Source of the DNA: Thalassotalea euphylliae
GTDB lineage: Bacteria > Pseudomonadota > Gammaproteobacteria > Enterobacterales > Alteromonadaceae
Direction: 5' to 3'
DNA length: 64,000 nucleotides
NCBI RefSeq assembly: GCF_003390395.1
Contig: NZ_QUOV01000001.1
Span: 2,294,001-2,358,000, forward strand
Below, one piece after another: positions 16,557 to 23,593 of this stretch; position 1 is the stretch's first letter, and every line of letters begins with the position of its first letter. The notes beneath the pieces were generated by a model. That model had not been told where the DNA came from. It worked only from the letters and a program-made list of their open reading frames with translations, and searched no databases. A program made the translations under genes and the position numbers.

Positions 16557-17582
16557 CTATTTTACATAATCTATTTGGTATTCGTTTTTACTTCGAAGCA
16601 ATGCCCATATCAACCGTGCATTCTTGGCTGCAAGCGCGACGGTTGCCCGTTTAAATCCTCGTCGCTCAATCAGCTCTTTTACCCATAAACTGGTTCTGTC
16701 TGTTTTATGTTTGCAGTTGGCTATTACGGCTCGAGCACCGTGAATGAGTGAGGTGCGAATGTGTTTTTCGCCACGTTTACTGATTCGGCCAAGTTTCACT
16801 TGCCCACCTGTCGTGTATTGCCTAGGTACTAGACCAATCCAAGCGCTAAAGGCGCGGCTGGTATCAAAATCTTTTGCATCACTCACCGTCGCAACAACCG
16901 CCGTTGCCGTGATTTCGCCAACCCCAGGAATGGTCATTAAGCGCCTTGCCGCGTTCATTTGGTTCGCGAGTTGATAGAGCTTTCGGTCATGTTTAAGAAT
17001 TTGCTGGTTTAATGCTTTAATGTCTTGCCATAAGTCACTTAGTAGCTCTCTAGCGAGCATGGGTAAGTTGTTCTCACCATCTTCTAAGATGCCACTAATG
17101 GCATGTTGTGCCGGATAACGTCCTTTGGGCATGATAATACCAAATTCTGCGAGTAAGCCCCGAAGCCGATTAATGAGTGCGGTTCTGTCCTTGATAGCCC
17201 CTTGGCGAATACGGTGTAGGCAAAGCACGGCTTGTTGCTCTTCACTTTTGATGGTGACAAAGCGCGTTTTGGGACGGGTCACCGCTTCACAAATGGCTTC
17301 AGCGTCGTTGGCATCGTTCTTTTCGTTTTGGCGATACGGAATCACGAACTTTGAGGCCATGATGCGTACTTCATGGCCAAGCTTAGTAAACTCTCTTGCC
17401 CAGTAGTGTGCGCCTGAGCACGCTTCCATACCAATGATACACGCTGGCAACTTAGCAACTTCAGCTAACAGTTTGTTTCGCTTAACGGTTTTTCGTAATT
17501 GACACTTGTCATGACTATCGACACCGTGGATACTGAAAACAGATTTGGCTAAATCGATGCCAATTGCTTTAATTAGTGACAT
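16557..17582 (-). CDS. IS110/IS1111-family DEDD transposase, copy 1
   Basis: 341 residues from ATG 17582, preceded by GAGGAGAG; an upstream TTG at 17597 lacks support. N-terminal RuvC-like DEDD domain: AIGIDLAKS (Asp10), GMEACSGAHYW (Glu), NEKNDANDAEAI (Asp/Asp). Coiled-coil middle, then a Transposase_20 domain with MTIPGVGEITATAV, AFSAWIGLVPRQYTTGGQVKLGRISKRG. The position where IS110 recombinases carry a catalytic serine reads Thr-Thr-Gly-Gly. It would act with a guide RNA to integrate a circular IS intermediate into attC sites. Identical protein in all three copies. Confidence 0.95.
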   Translation of the reverse strand: MSLIKAIGIDLAKSVFSIHGVDSHDKCQLRKTVKRNKLLAEVAKLPACIIGMEACSGAHYWAREFTKLGHEVRIMASKFVIPYRQNEKNDANDAEAICEAVTRPKTRFVTIKSEEQQAVLCLHRIRQGAIKDRTALINRLRGLLAEFGIIMPKGRYPAQHAISGILEDGENNLPMLARELLSDLWQDIKALNQQILKHDRKLYQLANQMNAARRLMTIPGVGEITATAVVATVSDAKDFDTSRAFSAWIGLVPRQYTTGGQVKLGRISKRGEKHIRTSLIHGARAVIANCKHKTDRTSLWVKELIERRGFKRATVALAAKNARLIWALLRSKNEYQIDYVK

Positions 17583-17692
17583 ATGGACTCTCCTCAATTG
17601 AAGCTACTTATCAACTTCACTATGGCACACTCGCTAGAGAAAGATGCCGAGCGGGGAGTCCATATCATTCGTTAAGTGAATTTGGAGTATCG

Positions 17693-18667
17693 ATGTATTT
17701 GTTGAATATGGGGTTATTAAAGCCCGGTGATATTATTTTGACTGGGAGTGATGCTAAATTAAGTCGAGTGATAAAAAAGTTCACTAAAGGTTCATTTTCT
17801 CATGCAATTTTGTATGTCGGGGATGGAAGTTATATTCACTCCGACAGAGACGGCGTACATTCTAGCAATATTCAAAGGCTGCTTTTTGAAGAAGAGAGCA
17901 ATGTGATGGTGTTAAGAGCTGCTAATGAACAAGTAGTTTCATTGGCTTGTGATTTTGCGCGTTCTCAAGTAGGGAAGGAGTACTCTGTAAAAGGTGCAAT
18001 TAACGCGAAAATAAAGGCTCCTCTTAACGTAGATACTAATCGTCAGTTTTGTTCAAAATTAGTTGCTAAGGCATACGAGTTTGCAGGACTAAAATTAGTC
18101 GAAAATGCTGATACTTGTATGCCAAAAGAGATTGAAGATTCCCAGTATTTGAAGAGAGTGAATAAAATTACCGTAAAGGCTAATGAGGCCGAGATAGAGT
18201 TTGCAACTAGTGACTCTCCATTAGACAAACAGGCTGAAGCTACTAACAAAATTTTGTTCGCGGCGAGAGCGCTCTTTAAGAAAGACATTCAAACTTTATC
18301 TGAACTTCCTCATTTCCTTTTTAAGCAGCCACAGTTTGACAGTCAAATATCTAAAGTTGTTTTAGAGTCTGGTTACTTAACTCTATGGGACAATGATAGG
18401 GTTAAGAACCCCTGGAGATATGACTTAAATGTTTTTTGTAATTTACCTGTTCCCGAGGCTGAAAAATACGCTCTTGCCAAAAGAGAGTTTGATAGCTCAA
18501 AGGGGATGTTAGAAAGATTTGGTGGTATGCTTGATTTTTACACTGATGCACATAAGCAGCATAATTTACAATTTACTAAACTGCATAGGGATCTTTATTT
18601 AAAGTTGTGTCTGGGCATAACAGATAATCATAAAGTAGCATCTTCGTACCTTGAAAAATTCACTTAA
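17693..18667 (+). CDS. Cassette protein: YiiX/YebB-like permuted papain-fold amidase
   Basis: 324 residues from ATG 17693, with GGAG 5 bases upstream; the longer ORF reaching back into the IS is an artefact. Residues 8-150 match the permuted NlpC/P60 (YaeF/YiiX, C92) fold: LLKPGDIILTG, FSHAILYVGDGSYIHS with His37, and NRQFCSKLVAKAYEFAG with Cys120. Such enzymes cleave amide or ester bonds in peptides or lipids. The C-terminal half (about 165-324) is unlike anything I recognise. No signal peptide. Carried on a cassette with a Vibrio-type (VCR-like) attC. Fold well supported; substrate unknown. Confidence 0.85.
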   Translation: MYLLNMGLLKPGDIILTGSDAKLSRVIKKFTKGSFSHAILYVGDGSYIHSDRDGVHSSNIQRLLFEEESNVMVLRAANEQVVSLACDFARSQVGKEYSVKGAINAKIKAPLNVDTNRQFCSKLVAKAYEFAGLKLVENADTCMPKEIEDSQYLKRVNKITVKANEAEIEFATSDSPLDKQAEATNKILFAARALFKKDIQTLSELPHFLFKQPQFDSQISKVVLESGYLTLWDNDRVKNPWRYDLNVFCNLPVPEAEKYALAKREFDSSKGMLERFGGMLDFYTDAHKQHNLQFTKLHRDLYLKLCLGITDNHKVASSYLEKFT

Positions 18668-18787
18668 CAAACGCTTTAAGACGGATTCCCAACGCTTGGC
18701 ATTTTTAGTTTGAATCGGCTTTAGTGTTTACGGTGAAATAATCAGGTTTAGTGGTAGCGTTGCTCACCACTTAAGCGGGCGTTATAC
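18662..18787 (+). repeat. attC site 2, VCR-like
   Basis: R'' ACTTAAC (18662-18668) to R' GTTATAC (18781-18787), 126 bp. It begins TAACAAACGCTTTAAG and ends CTTAAGCGGGCGTTAT, with CAACGCTTGGC and TTTAGTG inside, the pattern of Vibrio cholerae repeats. It is longer than the other sites in the array. It overlaps the preceding stop codon. Confidence 0.88.
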
Positions 18788-18805
18788 GTACAGGAGAATT
18801 AAAGC

Positions 18806-19312
18806 ATGGAGCCAACAGAAGAGTCTATTGCGTATATAAAAGAGCGATACAGTGAGGAAATCGCTACGTTCGAGAATATAGAAAACAAGTGCGCTCGATA
18901 TTTAACACTAATTACCATAATCATTGTTGCATTCAGTTCTATTCTTGGGTTTCAAAACAGTGATTTGTTCAAACCTAATAATTTTTTAGAATACTTAGCT
19001 TTAATTAGTGCTGTAGGTGCTATTTTTTCATTAGTATGTTCATTTGGGCATTTACTCTTGTGTTTAAAAATAAAAAAAGCTGTACTTGTTCCTAGGTGTG
19101 ATAAAACATCAAATTGGCTAAGAGAAAAGCGGAAAGAAAAAGTTGTATCGAAAATATTTGATTGGTATGCCAATGCAGTTAAAAAAAGTGCAAAGTATAA
19201 TGATGAAAAGATTAAGCCTTTAAAGTTGGCATATTCTGAATTAGTTATTGCAGTTTGGCTAATCAGTTTCTTTGCGATTACAAAATTAATATTGGAGCTT
19301 ATAAAATGTTAG
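18806..19312 (+). CDS. Cassette protein: small 3-TM membrane protein
   Basis: 168 residues. A charged N-terminal helix (1-30) precedes TM1 (about 32-50, YLTLITIIIVAFSSILGF) and TM2 (about 62-88). A basic cytoplasmic stretch (KREKRKEK-like, about 105-140) leads to TM3 (about 146-165). The topology is reminiscent of SLATT-type effector membrane proteins of defence systems, but I see no decisive motif. AGGAG ribosome site 9 bases before ATG. It overlaps by 7 bases a 30-codon ORF that ends at the attC, so the cassette may code for two products. Confidence 0.75.
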   Translation: MEPTEESIAYIKERYSEEIATFENIENKCARYLTLITIIIVAFSSILGFQNSDLFKPNNFLEYLALISAVGAIFSLVCSFGHLLLCLKIKKAVLVPRCDKTSNWLREKRKEKVVSKIFDWYANAVKKSAKYNDEKIKPLKLAYSELVIAVWLISFFAITKLILELIKC

Positions 19313-19398
19313 TAAATAAGAAAAAAGATGATGAACCGCCTATTGAAGAGCGTAGAGATAAATTTGTTCCAAGAAAGAAACAAAACTACAACGTATAA
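19306..19398 (+). CDS. Micro-ORF of 30 residues coupled to the 3-TM protein
   Basis: ATG 19306 overlaps the upstream stop (TAG 19310-19312), with GGAG at 19294-19297 as a ribosome site. The product is very polar (MLVNKKKDDEPPIEERRDKF then a basic tail ending NYNV). Its TAA stop is supplied by the attC R'' box GTATAAC, as for other cassette genes, which supports it being a true end-of-cassette ORF. Function unknown; it may be an accessory or antidote peptide, or only a spacer ORF. Confidence 0.5.
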   Translation: MLVNKKKDDEPPIEERRDKFVPRKKQNYNV

Positions 19399-19492
19399 CA
19401 AGCCAATCAAGTCGGACGTTTAACAGTTGGCTACGTTCACTTCGTTCACAATTTTAGCCAACTATTACCCGCCGTTTATTGGGGCGTTATAC
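19393..19492 (+). repeat. attC site 3
   Basis: R'' GTATAAC (19393-19399) to R' GTTATAC (19486-19492), 100 bp. Inner arms AGTTGGCTA / TAGCCAACT; outer arms CAATCAAGTCGG and a pairing segment before GGGGC. Confidence 0.87.
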
Positions 19493-19527
19493 CTCTTGAA
19501 GCCCCGATGAAAAAGGATAATTAATAA

Positions 19528-19920
19528 GTGCATTCAATTATTGTTTATGGGTTCCCAATGATACTTGTTTCATTTGAAGCTTTACTACGTAATCTAATTA
19601 ACGTAGACACATTTGCTTTTGTGGGGCCTACGCTTGCTGCGACAGGAATCTCTTTTCTGGTTCCTCTAACAAAACTCAAAGAATTAGAGTTTGAAACCGC
19701 CGAGGGTGAAAGGTGGGTAAAAGTATCGAAAAGAGATCAAGCTTTTGTCAATTTAACATGGTTATTGCTTTTTGTTTCTTTATTCGTTTGGTTTTGGGTA
19801 TGCACTTTATCTATTCAAAGTACTCCCATCACTTGGTTAGGGTTTCCTGCCCAAATAGTAGCAGGTGCAGCACTATACGTAATAAGTATAATCCTGAGTA
19901 CTGTTAAGGAGTATGTGTAA
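19528..19920 (+). CDS. Cassette membrane protein upstream of a nuclease-like partner
   Basis: 130 residues from GTG 19528 (AAGGAT 8 bases upstream); ATG 19558 is an alternative. Hydrophobic segments at about 1-20, 30-47, 75-95 and 103-125 suggest a four-helix inner-membrane protein with a short cytosolic stretch (KLKELEFETAEGERWVKVSKRD). No family recognised. Its stop overlaps the next gene's ATG by one base (TAATG), so the two are translationally coupled and likely work together. Confidence 0.75.
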   Translation: MHSIIVYGFPMILVSFEALLRNLINVDTFAFVGPTLAATGISFLVPLTKLKELEFETAEGERWVKVSKRDQAFVNLTWLLLFVSLFVWFWVCTLSIQSTPITWLGFPAQIVAGAALYVISIILSTVKEYV

Positions 19921-20513
19921 TGAATAGTGAATTGCTAAGTTTATTGCTAAGTATCCTTTCGTCTCTTGTAGCTTTTATTTCTGTTTTTTTAGTTCGAAAA
20001 GCGGCGAAGTCCATATTGGAAGAAAATAAAATTGTATTGAAAAATGATAAGGGAGAAGTCAGAGAAATTTTTGCTGAAATTGGAGATAGCAAAAATGAGT
20101 ATAGTGCTTATTTAAATGAGGCAATCGACTTCGAGAAATTTGTATTTGAAAAGTTAGTAGAGTTAAATTTAAATGTTAAAGATAAGCCTCAAAACAGTAT
20201 GGATAAGGGCTATGACTTATTATTTGAGAAAGACGGAGAGTTAGTTGCAGTTGAAGTAAAATCGCACAAAAAACCGCTGTCGGCCAATGCAATCAAAGAC
20301 TACACAAGCAGACTTCCTAGTGATATTGCAATTGTATTTTTCATATCAAAGAGCGGGTTTTCTTCTTCCGCAATTGAGTTATTAGAGAAATATGATAAAA
20401 AAGTATCGTTAATTGATGGAAGCATAGATGACTTGGGAAGTCAGCTTAGTAGCGCATTAGTGGCGAGAGGTATAACAAGGCAATTAAAAAGCGGACCTAA
20501 AACAGCTGGCTAG
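19920..20513 (+). CDS. Membrane-anchored PD-(D/E)XK nuclease-like protein
   Basis: 197 residues. An N-terminal TM helix (4-26), a linker, then a compact alpha/beta domain with FEKFVFEKLVEL, GYDLLFEKDGELVAVEVKSHKK (Asp99, Glu112, Lys114: a D-x12-E-x-K motif), and a later strand IAIVFFISKSGFS. This is the core of Mrr/restriction-endonuclease-like PD-(D/E)XK folds. The last 14 residues are encoded by the attC itself. It is translationally coupled to the 4-TM protein upstream. A defence-type membrane nuclease is a reasonable guess but is inference; the fold assignment is from motif only. Confidence 0.75.
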   Translation: MNSELLSLLLSILSSLVAFISVFLVRKAAKSILEENKIVLKNDKGEVREIFAEIGDSKNEYSAYLNEAIDFEKFVFEKLVELNLNVKDKPQNSMDKGYDLLFEKDGELVAVEVKSHKKPLSANAIKDYTSRLPSDIAIVFFISKSGFSSSAIELLEKYDKKVSLIDGSIDDLGSQLSSALVARGITRQLKSGPKTAG

Positions 20514-20572
20514 GTTTCGCTTCGCTCCACAGTATAGCCAGCTATTTTAGGCCGTTTATTGCGGCGTTAGAA
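20470..20572 (+). repeat. attC site 4, overlapping coding sequence
   Basis: R'' GTATAAC (20470-20476) to R' GTTAGAA (20566-20572), 103 bp. Inner arms CAGCTGGCTA / TAGCCAGCT; outer arms CGGACCTAAAA and TTTTAGGCCG. The first 44 bp are translated as the C-terminal tail of the nuclease-like gene. Confidence 0.87.
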
Positions 20573-20592
20573 GTAATCTGGAATTCGAGCAT

Positions 20593-20901
20593 ATGGAAAT
20601 ATTCACAGACGGTAGTCTTATTATTTGGGATAAAAATGAGCTTGAAAGAGCCGAAAAAGAAGTTCCTGCTGAAGAGGTTATTTCTCTTAGAGTAGGAGCC
20701 AAATGCTATAGTGAAGTTGGGTTATCAAACTTGTATAGGCGAATAGCGAAATATAAAAATGTTACTAAAGTTTCAGTTGCCGATGATCGTATTCTTGACC
20801 CAGATATGCCAAGTGTAAAAGCCAAATTTGAAAAGCTGTTTCCAAATGCAAGTTTTGAGTGGAGTTATGATTTACTCGTAGGTGGAAAGCACGGAAGGTA
20901 A
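20593..20901 (+). CDS. Cassette protein, unknown function
   Basis: 102 residues, soluble, mixed alpha/beta (MEIFTDGSLIIWDKNELERA at the start; NLYRRIAKYKNVTKVSV in the middle). No family recognised. ATG lies 20 bp after the preceding attC, with a weak GGAA upstream. It is followed within 6 bp by the next attC, the usual tight cassette packing, which supports it being the cassette's gene. Confidence 0.68.
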   Translation: MEIFTDGSLIIWDKNELERAEKEVPAEEVISLRVGAKCYSEVGLSNLYRRIAKYKNVTKVSVADDRILDPDMPSVKAKFEKLFPNASFEWSYDLLVGGKHGR

Positions 20902-20906
20902 ATTAC

Positions 20907-21006
20907 TTCTAACAAGCTGTTTAACAAGGACAAAAAACTGTTGGCTTTTGCTCCTTCGTCGCTAATTTTAGCCAACAATTTTTTGCCTGTTAACAGGGCG
21001 TTATGT
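20907..21006 (+). repeat. attC site 5
   Basis: R'' TTCTAAC (20907-20913) to R' GTTATGT (21000-21006), 100 bp. Arms TGTTGGCTTT / TAGCCAACA and GTTTAACAAGGACAAAAAA / TTTTTTGCCTGTTAAC. Confidence 0.86.
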
Positions 21007-21024
21007 ACCACCACAATATCAAGG

Positions 21025-21204
21025 ATGAAAGTTAATCTAATCAAACACCCTTTTCTGAATTTATCTGCACGTTCATGTGTTTTTCGCCGTCAGCATTTAG
21101 TCTTTTTTCCAGAACAGTATGCGGCTCAAAATTCAGATTTAGTGTGTTGTGGTGGCGAGTTGCTGGCTGGTTCAGTACGTATACTTTCTAGGTTTAGCGG
21201 TTAA
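21025..21204 (+). CDS. Doubtful small cassette ORF
   Basis: The cassette between attC 5 and attC 6 is only about 230 bp. Its best ORF starts at ATG 21025 and codes 59 residues (MKVNLIKHPF..., with a Cys-Cys-Gly-Gly). The AAGG before the ATG is too close for a good ribosome site. No family recognised. The cassette may be ORF-less or carry a decayed gene. Low confidence. Confidence 0.3.
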   Translation: MKVNLIKHPFLNLSARSCVFRRQHLVFFPEQYAAQNSDLVCCGGELLAGSVRILSRFSG

Positions 21205-21232
21205 TCTAACCCTCAGTAAAGTAAGCTAAATT

Positions 21233-21330
21233 ACATAACAAGCAAATTAACTGGGACTTAAAACTGCGGGCTCTTTTCGCTTCGCTCAAGTTTAGCCCAC
21301 AATTTTAAGCCCGTTATTTGGGCGTTAAGC
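21233..21330 (+). repeat. attC site 6
   Basis: R'' ACATAAC (21233-21239) to R' GTTAAGC (21324-21330), 98 bp. Inner arms GCGGGCT / AGCCCAC; outer arms GGGACTTAAAA / TTTTAAGCCC. Its right half is nearly identical to the right half of the IS3-interrupted site 8. Confidence 0.87.
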
Positions 21331-21405
21331 TGCTTTCACGCCTCTTGAAATCTGAAAGCATGTCCATATATCTCAGGATATTTGAAGTACATAACTAGGA
21401 AATAC

Positions 21406-21807
21406 ATGGAAAATTTATCGTTACTTGACTTAATTTCTTTAGTAGCAAGTATTGCATCTTTAATATTGGCTGTTGTAGCTATCCAGGCTGCAAAATCTTC
21501 CGAAAAAGAAGTTCGTGAAAATTTCCTCAAAACTCAAGAAATGCTCAATCAATTCGAATCTAGGAACAAAGAGGTTATGGCTGAGATCGATAAAAAATCA
21601 GCGGTAATTGAAAGAACCGTATCTGACTCACAACAAAAATTAATGGATACATTAACTAATATTCTTAATGAAACAGTCATCCCGAAAAAAGAAGATATGG
21701 GTGAAAAAATGGGAATGCAAATGTTAGAGCAAATGATGAGCAACCCAGAAACAGGTATGCAAAATTTTGCTGTGCTTGCCGACATAATGCAAAAGGTTCA
21801 AAAGTAG
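21406..21807 (+). CDS. Cassette protein: membrane-anchored coiled coil
   Basis: 133 residues from ATG 21406 (AGGA 5 bases upstream). One TM helix at about 7-30 (LISLVASIASLILAVVAIQA) is followed by a long charged helix (about 32-90), likely a coiled coil. A Met-rich C-terminal stretch (about 100-133) follows. No family recognised. The form, a single anchor plus coiled coil, suggests an oligomeric inner-membrane protein. The cassette ends 5 bp before attC 7. Confidence 0.68.
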   Translation: MENLSLLDLISLVASIASLILAVVAIQAAKSSEKEVRENFLKTQEMLNQFESRNKEVMAEIDKKSAVIERTVSDSQQKLMDTLTNILNETVIPKKEDMGEKMGMQMLEQMMSNPETGMQNFAVLADIMQKVQK

Positions 21808-21811
21808 ATCA

Positions 21812-21912
21812 GCTTAACAAGAAAATTAAATCGGACTAAAAACGCTTGGCTTGGTTCGCTGCACTCACAAAGTATAGCCAAGCATTTTTAGCCGTTTATT
21901 TAAGCGTTAGTT
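21812..21912 (+). repeat. attC site 7
   Basis: R'' GCTTAAC (21812-21818) to R' GTTAGTT (21906-21912), 101 bp. Inner arms GCTTGGCT / AGCCAAGC, outer arms CGGACTAAAAA / TTTTTAGCCG. Nearly identical to attC 9. Confidence 0.88.
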
Positions 21913-21938
21913 ACCTAGAAGGATCAAGTCGCACTCCA

Positions 21939-22226
21939 ATGTTTGGCTACGTGTTTTTCCTTATAGTTACATATCCTCTGGCTTTACTTGTTTACTCAGT
22001 TGTATCTGAGAAAATAGGTTTGGAAAGTAGTAGAGCGCTTAAGTCGGCTGTATACGGTTTTTTCTGCTCTCCCTGTGTAGTAGTTATTGGAGAGAGTTAT
22101 CGTAATAAAACAGTTGTATTAGGGCTGTATGCAATTATTCAAGGCTACGATGTTTCACTTACGGTGCTACAAATGGTAGGTTTTACTATCGGACTATATT
22201 TGTATTTTTGCTATAAAGGTAACTAA
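21939..22226 (+). CDS. Cassette protein: small membrane protein
   Basis: 95 residues from ATG 21939; the frame is open farther upstream, but only into the attC. Hydrophobic segments at about 2-22 and 72-92, plus a weaker one around 35-55. No family recognised. The AGAAGGA upstream is 15 bases from the ATG, an unusually long spacing, so the start is uncertain. The TAA stop is part of the next R'' box. Confidence 0.55.
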   Translation: MFGYVFFLIVTYPLALLVYSVVSEKIGLESSRALKSAVYGFFCSPCVVVIGESYRNKTVVLGLYAIIQGYDVSLTVLQMVGFTIGLYLYFCYKGN

Positions 22227-22246
22227 CAAGCGCTTTAACGGGACAA
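22221..22246 (+). repeat. attC site 8, left fragment
   Basis: R'' box then CAAGCGCTTTAACGGGACAA, cut by the IS3-family element. The same opening is found in attC 11 (26704 on), whose right half TTGCCCGTTAAGCGGGC pairs with it. The fragment on the other side of the IS does not pair with it. Confidence 0.75.
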
Positions 22247-22298
22247 TGTAGTTCCCCCATTTTAGTGGACACCTCCTTATCTCAATGAGGAGGCCATT

Positions 22299-22673
22299 AT
22301 GCCCAGATATACCAACCCCAGAAAAACATGGTTTTACCCAGTTGATTTCAAAATCAAAGCCGTCGAACTAAGCTTAAAAGACGATGTCATGTCAAAGGAT
22401 GTTGCTCATGCGCTCGATATTCATCCCTTTATGTTAAGCCGGTGGCGTAAAGAATATCGAGAGGGGAAATTTAACTTACCCGTGCGCTATAAAAGCAACA
22501 AGGAATTAATGAGTGAACTCCCCTCCAAACAAGAGCTGAATAAAATCAAACAACTCCAACGAGAAAATGAACGCTTAAAGCAGGAGAATGACCTGCTAAA
22601 AAAGTGGCAACGGTATCTGGCGGAAGTACATCAGCACGATTTGGATTCATCAAAAGGCACGGAAAAGCCTTAG
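22299..22673 (+). CDS. IS3-family OrfA (HTH protein)
   Basis: 124 residues. N-terminal HTH_Tnp_1-type helix-turn-helix (DFKIKAVELSLKDDVMSKDVAHALDIHPFMLSRWRKEYREG) and a C-terminal leucine-zipper (ELNKIKQLQRENERLKQENDLLKKW). Near the end lies the slippery heptamer AAAAAAG (22598-22604) read A-AAA-AAG in this frame. There a -1 shift joins it to OrfB to make the active transposase; alone, OrfA acts as a regulator. Confidence 0.93.
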   Translation: MPRYTNPRKTWFYPVDFKIKAVELSLKDDVMSKDVAHALDIHPFMLSRWRKEYREGKFNLPVRYKSNKELMSELPSKQELNKIKQLQRENERLKQENDLLKKWQRYLAEVHQHDLDSSKGTEKP

Positions 22674-23491
22674 GTGTTAAGTACCTTTGTACTTGGTTAA
22701 AGGTGTCACGTAGTGGCTATTACGCATGGCTACACCGCTCCCCTTCGAATAGAGTGCTGGCCGATAAGACATTGCTAAACAACATAAAAAACGTATTTAA
22801 TGCCAGCCTTCATACCTATGGTAGTCCCAGGGTGTTTGAGGCACTCAAAAGGCTCGGTATTCGAACAAGTAAAAAGCGAGTAGCACGGCTTATGCACGAG
22901 TACGGTCTTGTCGCCCGTGCCGTCAAAACCTACCGTAAAACCGCGAAAGTGAAGTTTTTCTATAAGGAAATTGAGAACAAGCGCCAATCGCTTGAGAAGC
23001 CTGAGGGTATCAACCAACAATGGTCGGGCGACATTACTTACCTTAAAGTGGGTAAACGGTGGCACTACTTAGCTGTCGTGATTGATTTATTCTCTCGTCG
23101 AATCGTGGGCTGGGCATTTGGGGCGAAGAAATCAACAGCATTAACCCTTAGCGCTTTGCGCCAAGCACTACATCAACGAAAGCCTCAAACACGTTTACTC
23201 TTTCACACCGACAGGGGCGCTGAATACCGCGCGCACGTCGTGCAGCAATTTCTACAACGCAATAACGTAGAGGCCAGTATGAATCGCCCTGGATGTTGCA
23301 CAGACAATGCTGAAGTGGAGTCCTTTTTTCATTCGCTTAAAGCAGACCTCATTCGCGGCAATACATTCTCATCGGCAAATAAATTACACGCATTATTAAA
23401 GAGTTACCTAAATAACTTCTACAATAGACAGCGATTACATTCGAGTTTAGGATATCAAACACCTGCTGAATTTGAGTCAGCAGTAAATTAA
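22604..23491 (+). CDS. IS3-family OrfB, DDE transposase domain
   Basis: 295 residues if counted from GTG 22604; in practice it is made as an OrfAB fusion by -1 frameshift. It carries HTH_21 (YGSPRVFEALKRLGIRTSKKRVARLMHEYGL) and an integrase core: WSGDITYLKV (Asp), LLFHTDRGAEY (Asp), DNAEVESFFHSLKADL (Glu), the D-D-35-E triad. Intact, no internal stop. Confidence 0.93.
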   Translation: MATVSGGSTSARFGFIKRHGKALGVKYLCTWLKVSRSGYYAWLHRSPSNRVLADKTLLNNIKNVFNASLHTYGSPRVFEALKRLGIRTSKKRVARLMHEYGLVARAVKTYRKTAKVKFFYKEIENKRQSLEKPEGINQQWSGDITYLKVGKRWHYLAVVIDLFSRRIVGWAFGAKKSTALTLSALRQALHQRKPQTRLLFHTDRGAEYRAHVVQQFLQRNNVEASMNRPGCCTDNAEVESFFHSLKADLIRGNTFSSANKLHALLKSYLNNFYNRQRLHSSLGYQTPAEFESAVN

Positions 23492-23526
23492 ACATGGAGC
23501 GTGTCCACTTTATCGGGGCAAGATCA

Positions 23527-23593
23527 CTTAAAATCGCGGGCTATTTTCGCTTCGCTCAAGTTTAGCCCACTATTTTAAGCCCGTTATTTGGGC
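23527..23593 (+). repeat. attC site 8, right fragment (then IS1111 copy 2)
   Basis: CTTAAAATCGCGGGCT ... AGCCCACTATTTTAAGCCCGTTATTTGGGC, nearly the same as the right part of attC 6. Its R' GTTATAC is displaced to 24999-25005 by IS1111 copy 2. With the left fragment at 22221 it forms a mismatched, chimeric site. Confidence 0.8.

Larger units (their letters stand above)
16266..17670 (-). mobile_element. IS110-family, IS1111-attC-type insertion sequence, copy 1
   Basis: 1405 bp, from TACATGGACTCCCC to GGGGAGTCCATATCATTC. The 11-bp inverted repeats ATGGACTCCCC / GGGGAGTCCAT are subterminal (3 and 7 bp from the inferred ends), the hallmark of the IS1111 subgroup. No target duplication is visible. 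It is inserted exactly between GGGC and GTT of the attC R' box. The boundaries come from comparing the three copies: sequence is shared from GGGC|TAC to TTC|GTTA and then diverges. Confidence 0.92.
22247..23526 (+). mobile_element. IS3-family insertion sequence
   Basis: 1280 bp with imperfect terminal inverted repeats. The left end begins TGTAGTTCCCCCATTTTAGT and the right end, read inward, TGATCTTGCCCCGATAAAGT; both continue GGACAC. Two overlapping ORFs (orfA, orfB) have an A6G frameshift signal. The 3 bases flanking each side (CAA and CTT) do not match, so no target duplication is left. Confidence 0.9.

Noticed and set aside
16744..17406. Rightward ORFs of 76 and 93 codons inside each IS1111 copy
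   Set aside because: They lie antisense to the transposase in all three copies, without ribosome sites; shadows.
17576..17692. ORF extending the papain-like cassette gene back into IS1111 copy 1
   Set aside because: The extension is IS end sequence and R' box; a GGAG-preceded ATG at 17693 is the proper start.
20941..21024. ORF starting inside attC 5
   Set aside because: The first 28 codons are attC sequence; only the part from ATG 21025 could be a gene, and even that is doubtful.
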